Below, piece after piece: positions 58,801 through 64,000 of a DNA stretch of 64,000 nt. The translations under genes and the position numbers were made by a program. The stretch is from Hansfordia pulvinata (taxonomy: Eukaryota > Ascomycota > Sordariomycetes > Xylariales). Under the pieces are notes generated by a model. The model did no database searches. It was given only the letters and a program-made list of their open reading frames with translations, and was not told the origin of the DNA. The first letter of the stretch is position 1. Each line of letters starts with the position of its first letter. The stretch covers positions 204,001 through 268,000 of the forward strand of contig BJKQ01000011.1 in assembly GCA_006538405.1 (NCBI GenBank). Direction: 5' to 3'.

Positions 58801-61688
58801 GACGAGGCGATGCCGATGCGCCGCCAGCAGACGGCCCAGCTGCCGGGCTTTGTCGATCAACAATAGGGGGGGCCATGTAACTTGTGGTCATCGATGACAG
58901 TAATAACAATCTAGATACTGCAATGCCTGCTCGCCCTACAACACCGGCCAGGCCTCGAGAGAGGTGAACGCGACCCAATGGGCCCGTGCGAAGCTGCGGA
59001 CCGCGGCGACGGGAAGGCTAACGTTGGAAGGGTAAACAAAGCTCCATCCAACGACGAAACGTGGAAATGAGGGTCAAAATCTGCACCCGTATCTGCAGCC
59101 GGCCCCTGATAACAAACGAATGCTCGTACCTGATAAATCATGACATTGGATGAGATCAGAAAAAGGTGTCTCTTTTAATGGCACGCCGAATATGGAAACC
59201 GCACTCTATGAGTACGTGTACGTGCACGAGCAGACTTGAGCAGCATCGACTACCTATCTGCTAAGTAAGCTGACAAGAGAGTCGCCTCAAGTGACAGTGA
59301 AGCCACTGGCAGCGGTGGTCTCATGCTGTCTGCTTGCTTGCTTGCTTGCCTGCCTCTTGGAGCAGCTCTCAGCTGTGCACCCCGGCATATCGGATTGCGA
59401 CGTCGACATCGCATCCCCCCAGTCGCCTACCTAAACGCGCAAGTACTCGTAGGTGGGTACCTACTTGTGTGAGTACTCTTCCAAACGTGCGAACCAGCCT
59501 CCCCTGCATCCACTCTGCGCGCCAATGGCAAAGCCCCTCCTCCGGCCCGCCGCCCGCTCTGTTGCTAGGGGCGAGTATTCGTAGCGTAGGTAGGTACTTA
59601 CGGAGCAGGTAGGTCGGGGCCGTCCGTGGGCACCGCGCGCCCCTCCACACTCGAAAGGGGGCGGGCGAGTGCCTCCATGGGACAGAGTCAATGTACGAGC
59701 ACCAGATATCTTGGCTAGGAATGCTGTATCGACAAGTATTCCGTCCGTACGAGGGCGAGTCAACGATTGCGCGGTATCGGAGAGTCCGCTACAAGTGATC
59801 AAGACGAGACTGACGGGGTATGGAGTTACCAGAAGCCGCCGCAAACAGAAACCCGCCAACTCGGGTTCAGAGTGTGTCCGGTCCAAGGCAGTGTGACCAA
59901 CCTGGCACGAGTGACTACATCGTTTTGGCTGCTTCGCGGTGGGAAAAAAAAAGGGCGGCAACCCAGGAGGATGAAGGGGGGGAAAGGGGTTAAATTAAAA
60001 GCGCAGTATGATGAGCCTTGGGAACTCCAAGGTCACTTGCATTCCCCCCGCGGCTCTCGTTGTTACGCCCCCGCAATAAAGGGGACTTTCGACCGCCCGG
60101 CGTTCGCAGCACCCGCCTTGACGGTCGAACAGAAAGTACCGGTACGAGTGGTGCTTGCACGCAGGGCGGGCTCGCAACCTGCCCAAGGGTTTGGGATGCG
60201 CCGATCTCAGTCGTTTTTCTTTCTGACATGGATGGCGGCTTGCGAGTACCGAGTAATATCCTTGGACTATGCCGTCCGTCGTCTCATACATACATACGAC
60301 GAGTACCTACCTGGTGGGAGGGAGAAGCTCTAAAGAGGGTGGCGGGCGGGCGGAGGGTGGTTGGGGAGTACCGCAGCAGGCTTTCCTGAGTTAGGTACAT
60401 GTATAATCCAAGACAGCTGGGCCTCCTCGACTGCCGACGTCTCATCAAAAGGGAGATAATAAGAGAAAGCCGAGGCAACGGATACTCGTAGATATGGCGC
60501 GGATGGGCGTCGAAAGAAGCCTCGAATTCATGATAGAAAGCCCGCATGTCCGGGCGAGCAGCCATCACCAGTTCTTGCGCCGTGTCGATGCTCGCATGCA
60601 GCAAGTACTCGTACATCTATCGAGGTGTAATCAGGTACTCCCGCGTCGCCAAGTGCATGTATCCAGTACTATGGAAGCGGGCGCCTCTTGGTCACTACAT
60701 GTACTCGACAACATGTACTCCGTAGTCCCTCGATGGTCGCCCTCGTGGTGGTAGTGGTGTTGCGCTGCTTGACTCTGCGTGGGTATAATTACCCACCAAA
60801 AATACCACCCACTGACTCGGCTCGAAGCAACATTGATCAAGGTCGCATCAACGCTGAATGGAAGACTGATGACTGCGCGAGGGCCCGACGGCCGGGCGGA
60901 CGGCCGGGCGAACAGGGTCTCGACCCAGGCGCGCCTGAGGAGGTGACCGCCATGCTGCTCTGGCCCGATGTCGTGCTCTCGGGCTTAAGATGAAACCCGA
61001 GAAGAGGCGACGGCCGCTCCAGACTCTTTAGCGAGCTCTCGTCGCGGTCGAGTGAAGAAGGCGCCCGTGACTCCGTAGTAGCAAACATGATTGATGAGAG
61101 TCCAATTACGAGACTATGTAGGTACCCATGACAAATCAGGAATTTGCGCCGTCTGCCAGCACTGTGGTGCCATTTTCCCATGCCAACCTACTCAGGCCTC
61201 AGGCAAGCAGGCCCATTCTCGCTCGCTCGACGGCACTAACAGCTCTCACTGTCGTGACTGCATACTCCGTTGCTCGCAGGCAGGTACTCCGTAAGCAGGT
61301 ATACCTCGCTGCACGAGTACTCATATACGCGATACGCGAGCGGGCGGCAGTGCAGCCAGCCGCCCACGTCAGAGAAGTGGCCGTGCTCGGGCCCCGCGGC
61401 CGCTTACCTACGTATGAGCTTTATATCCTCCGTCAGAGGTCTCAGCATCGTCGTAGTATCGAGTACTGCGCCCTTACCCAGGCCGACCAGGGCGATCAAG
61501 ATGGTGGTCAGACCACACGTGTCTGCCCGACGCACGCCTGGCGATAGGCACTCGTGCATTCTGCACTGCGGGGTGGGTTTGCTCCCTACGCCACCACACA
61601 GCAGACGTGGCCCGCCTCAGCCGCGCGGGCCGGGACACCACCGCGCAGAATGAATCATGGCGATGTCTCTACCGGGGCAGGTGAGCGA

Positions 61689-61729
<41 letters not shown>

Positions 61730-64000
61730 TCTGCCGCAAGTCTCCTCGCAAAGTACCGTCGTGGGAGAGGCTGCTAGCAAGACGGGGGACGGGAAGCCCT
61801 CCTGAAATACGGCATGGCCAAGACAGGGATTCCGATCTATGTAACGGCGCTCCCCCCGCTAAAGGCAGGATCCGGGCGCGCAAGGCAAGCATGGATCAGC
61901 CTATCCATTAGGCAATAGCCAACGGGCAGCGCCTGTTCTGTCAAAGTTCCATTGGTAATGTTATCAGTCCCTGGATAGGCAGACAGACAAATAGACTGAT
62001 AATGTAAGGCTTACCGTCCCTAAACACATGGCCAGGTGGGCATCGGACCTGTGGCGAGTGCTGGTGCTCCATCAGATTGTTCATCGTACGGAGAGCGGGG
62101 TGGGCGCGGAGCCATCTCAGTGGTGGAATTCTAAGGCGTTTCCATTTGAATCGTGAGGTGTGCCCCCGAGGGTGGCGAGGTGCACCCGCGCGAGCGCGCG
62201 GCTATGTCCCGCCGCTTCCCGGCCGCGGTTTGATGACGGCGGTGGTCTAACGGGATACATCGTAGGTATGGAACAAAGTTACTCGACTCGTCATCAAGAC
62301 AGTTGCGTACGTGTAGTGCCCACCTCCACGAGGGACGCCCGACCTGCCGCGAACGGCACTTCTGCGACGGCCCTGCTTGACTTTAGGACCGCGAGCGTCG
62401 TCGGGGCGCGGCGTGGTCTACGGGTACAGGCGAGCTGCGACACGGGTGACTGACTGGCTGCTAACGTTAGAGACTCTCGCCCTGGTGATTCGGTTTCTTC
62501 AGTGGCTCTGGAACATTGGGGTGGCCAGGAGCAATGGCCCTGGAAGACCAAGACGAGACAACATGTCGCAGGTACCGTCCACTGCCATCTGCCCGTACCT
62601 GTGCGAGCGCGATAGTATGCGTGACCAGAGCCGACGCAGAGGTCTGCCCGGGGCCACCAACAGTATGGAAGCACACTCATGCTGTGAACCTGGAGTGAGG
62701 TGTGGAGGAATAGTAAGTGCTTCCTGACGAGGAAAAGGCGACGGTGGCGGCGGAGACGATAATGTGGAGGACATACGGGAAGAGAGAGATCGATGAAATT
62801 GAAAAGGGTATGCTGCCAGCCATTGAACTCATGTTCAACACCAGACACCGACAAGGCCGGCTCGCGTGCTGGAACCCAAGATACCGATAGAACTCGCAGC
62901 CGTTGTCTCTCTGGGCCTTTGAACCCTGCCCTCATCACACACACAGACACATGGCATCCCACTGTCAAATCCAACCGTACGTACCGTGGAGCCAAACCTG
63001 TAGACCTGTACGCGTCTCGTACGGTACGAGTATCCGTATCTTCATGTGCGGACTAGCCGAGCGCCGAAATCAAAGGGTTCTGGGCTATCCCGGCACAGAG
63101 GCACAGAGACCCCTGGTTAGCGAGCCTGTGCGAGTAATGATGGGTGATATTTACCCGGTCTATTAGTCCACTCGGCCCCCCCTCGATGCCGATCAAGCAC
63201 AAGGGTCTCGAGTCTTCTTTTTGGTCGCTGTGGGCGCCGTTTCCCGTCAGCCTTGCCGCGGCAGAAAGAGGCCTTCGAGGGAATGAAATACCAGAGAGCA
63301 AAACACGGACACAGGCGAGTCTACTACAGCTGTCGGGCTGCCCCTTGTAATCTGAATACGGCCGCCCCGCCACTTACCTGGGTTCGCAATCTCAGACACG
63401 ATGAGGCGGCAACTTTGAGACCAGGGCCGAGTCTCCAAGGGCCCCGAGTATGTCTTCCGAATGCCAGCACGCCGTTGAACAGGCAAATTCTCATGTTTAG
63501 TTCCGCTGTTCACCTCGAGAGACGCCAATAGCCAGCTCTGTGGTCCGGCGAAATCTCGCGAGCCGATGCCCCGGGCCGACCCAAGCTCTCGAGACGGCCT
63601 CATCTGCCCTACCACCAAGTGAGTGCCTGCCCTCCTCCTGCGGGCCCGACAGGTGGGGCCAGGCTGCGAATACTCGTTCCCGTATCGCGGGTGCGCGGGT
63701 CTGAATCAATCACTGTACGGTACGAAGATGCGCGCTGACAGGACGCAGTTGGCCTTTACCCCTAAAGGGCAGCTTTTCTTGTTATCCTTCCCGGCCCATC
63801 TGGACGGCCCAGCCACCCAGAGTCAGCGGTACCCATAGTATCTGGGAGTAGATTTGCAGACTGTTGCCGCACGAGTAAGCCTCGGTGATTCCACACTGTG
63901 ATGGTCGAGGCAGTTAGGTTCTTCTGTTGCTTTCGCTCACGCTCCAGGGACAGACAGGGCGAGGCATGAGAAATCGCGGGGAAGCCCGAATAGGTACCTA
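55880..64000. other. 8-kb gene-free flank rich in dispersed GTACTCGTAC / TACGGAGTA words
   Basis: After the promoter of the nuclear-protein gene I find no supported coding region. Open frames are short, or long only because of low complexity. Copies of the GTACTCGTAC and TACGGAGTA word families are frequent (for example near 56,300, 56,400, 57,975, 58,508, 59,440, 60,605, 60,718, 61,286, 61,310 and 63,018). A GGC triplet run of about 13 units lies at 61,689-61,728 and a CTTG/CTGC array near 59,330-59,352. Given how often frames are broken in this assembly, a disrupted gene could be hidden. Confidence 0.5.
61689..61728. repeat. GGC trinucleotide repeat
   Basis: About 13 uninterrupted GGC triplets in non-coding sequence. 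Open frames through it read poly-Ala or poly-Gly and are artefacts of the repeat. Confidence 0.8.

Noticed and set aside
57991..58863. 290-codon minus-strand open frame
   Set aside because: No recognisable domain and mixed composition including a poly-Leu run from a GAG/GGA repeat; no plausible splice structure.
1..64000. Secondary-metabolite cluster, CRISPR array, rRNA or RIP-degraded transposon
   Set aside because: No polyketide/peptide synthase or tailoring-enzyme cluster, no regularly spaced repeats, no rRNA words, and no AT-rich mutated islands are visible.

Overview
The window is nuclear DNA of a filamentous ascomycete, most likely a Hypocreales-type Sordariomycete. It is GC-rich throughout. 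Its genes are split by short GT-AG introns of about 50-80 bases, and 5' leaders are rich in C and T. The spacers carry dispersed GTACTCGTAC / TACGGAGTA / TTAGGTACCTAA motifs that are common in that order. The genus cannot be fixed from sequence alone. No bacterial operon, rRNA, CRISPR array or intact transposon is visible.

Layout. 1-5.6 kb: no gene, many short palindromes and simple repeats. 6.2-10.8 kb (+): Kelch/coiled-coil cell-end marker (Tea1/TeaA type). 12.8-13.7 kb (-): small two-helix membrane protein with a Q/P-rich tail. 14.5-16.5 kb (-): amidohydrolase. 20.1-20.3 kb (+): small secreted cysteine-rich protein. 21.0-23.7 kb (-): Tudor-SN (SND1). 25.2-26.2 kb (-): Cu/Zn superoxide dismutase. 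29.6-34.9 kb (+): Rho1 exchange factor of Rom2/Rgf type. 35.4-37.5 kb (-): Tubby-C-like protein with poly-Q and His-rich inserts. 40.0-43.2 kb (+): ankyrin-CorA fusion with a duplicated intron-exon unit. 43.6-46.0 kb (-): low-complexity Lys/Asp/Ser-rich protein. 47.1-48.8 kb (-): NIPA-type Mg2+ transporter. 51.2-51.9 kb (+): V-ATPase subunit E. 53.7-55.9 kb (-): nuclear protein with an N-terminal FF motif. 55.9-64 kb: no gene seen.

The genes are mostly housekeeping or polarity functions and do not form a metabolic cluster. Tea1 and the Rho1 GEF both act in hyphal polarity and wall growth. Two unrelated Mg2+-transporter types (CorA-like and NIPA) lie 4 kb apart.

Two things stand out. First, at least eight points in seven genes need one extra base to keep a well-conserved reading frame. 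Each lies in a short G or C run and each has the same sign, which most simply means under-called homopolymers in the assembly. Second, the ankyrin-CorA gene carries a tandem copy of a 74-base intron plus its 123-base exon, with intron and exon copies about equally diverged, so the cytosolic tail is duplicated in frame.
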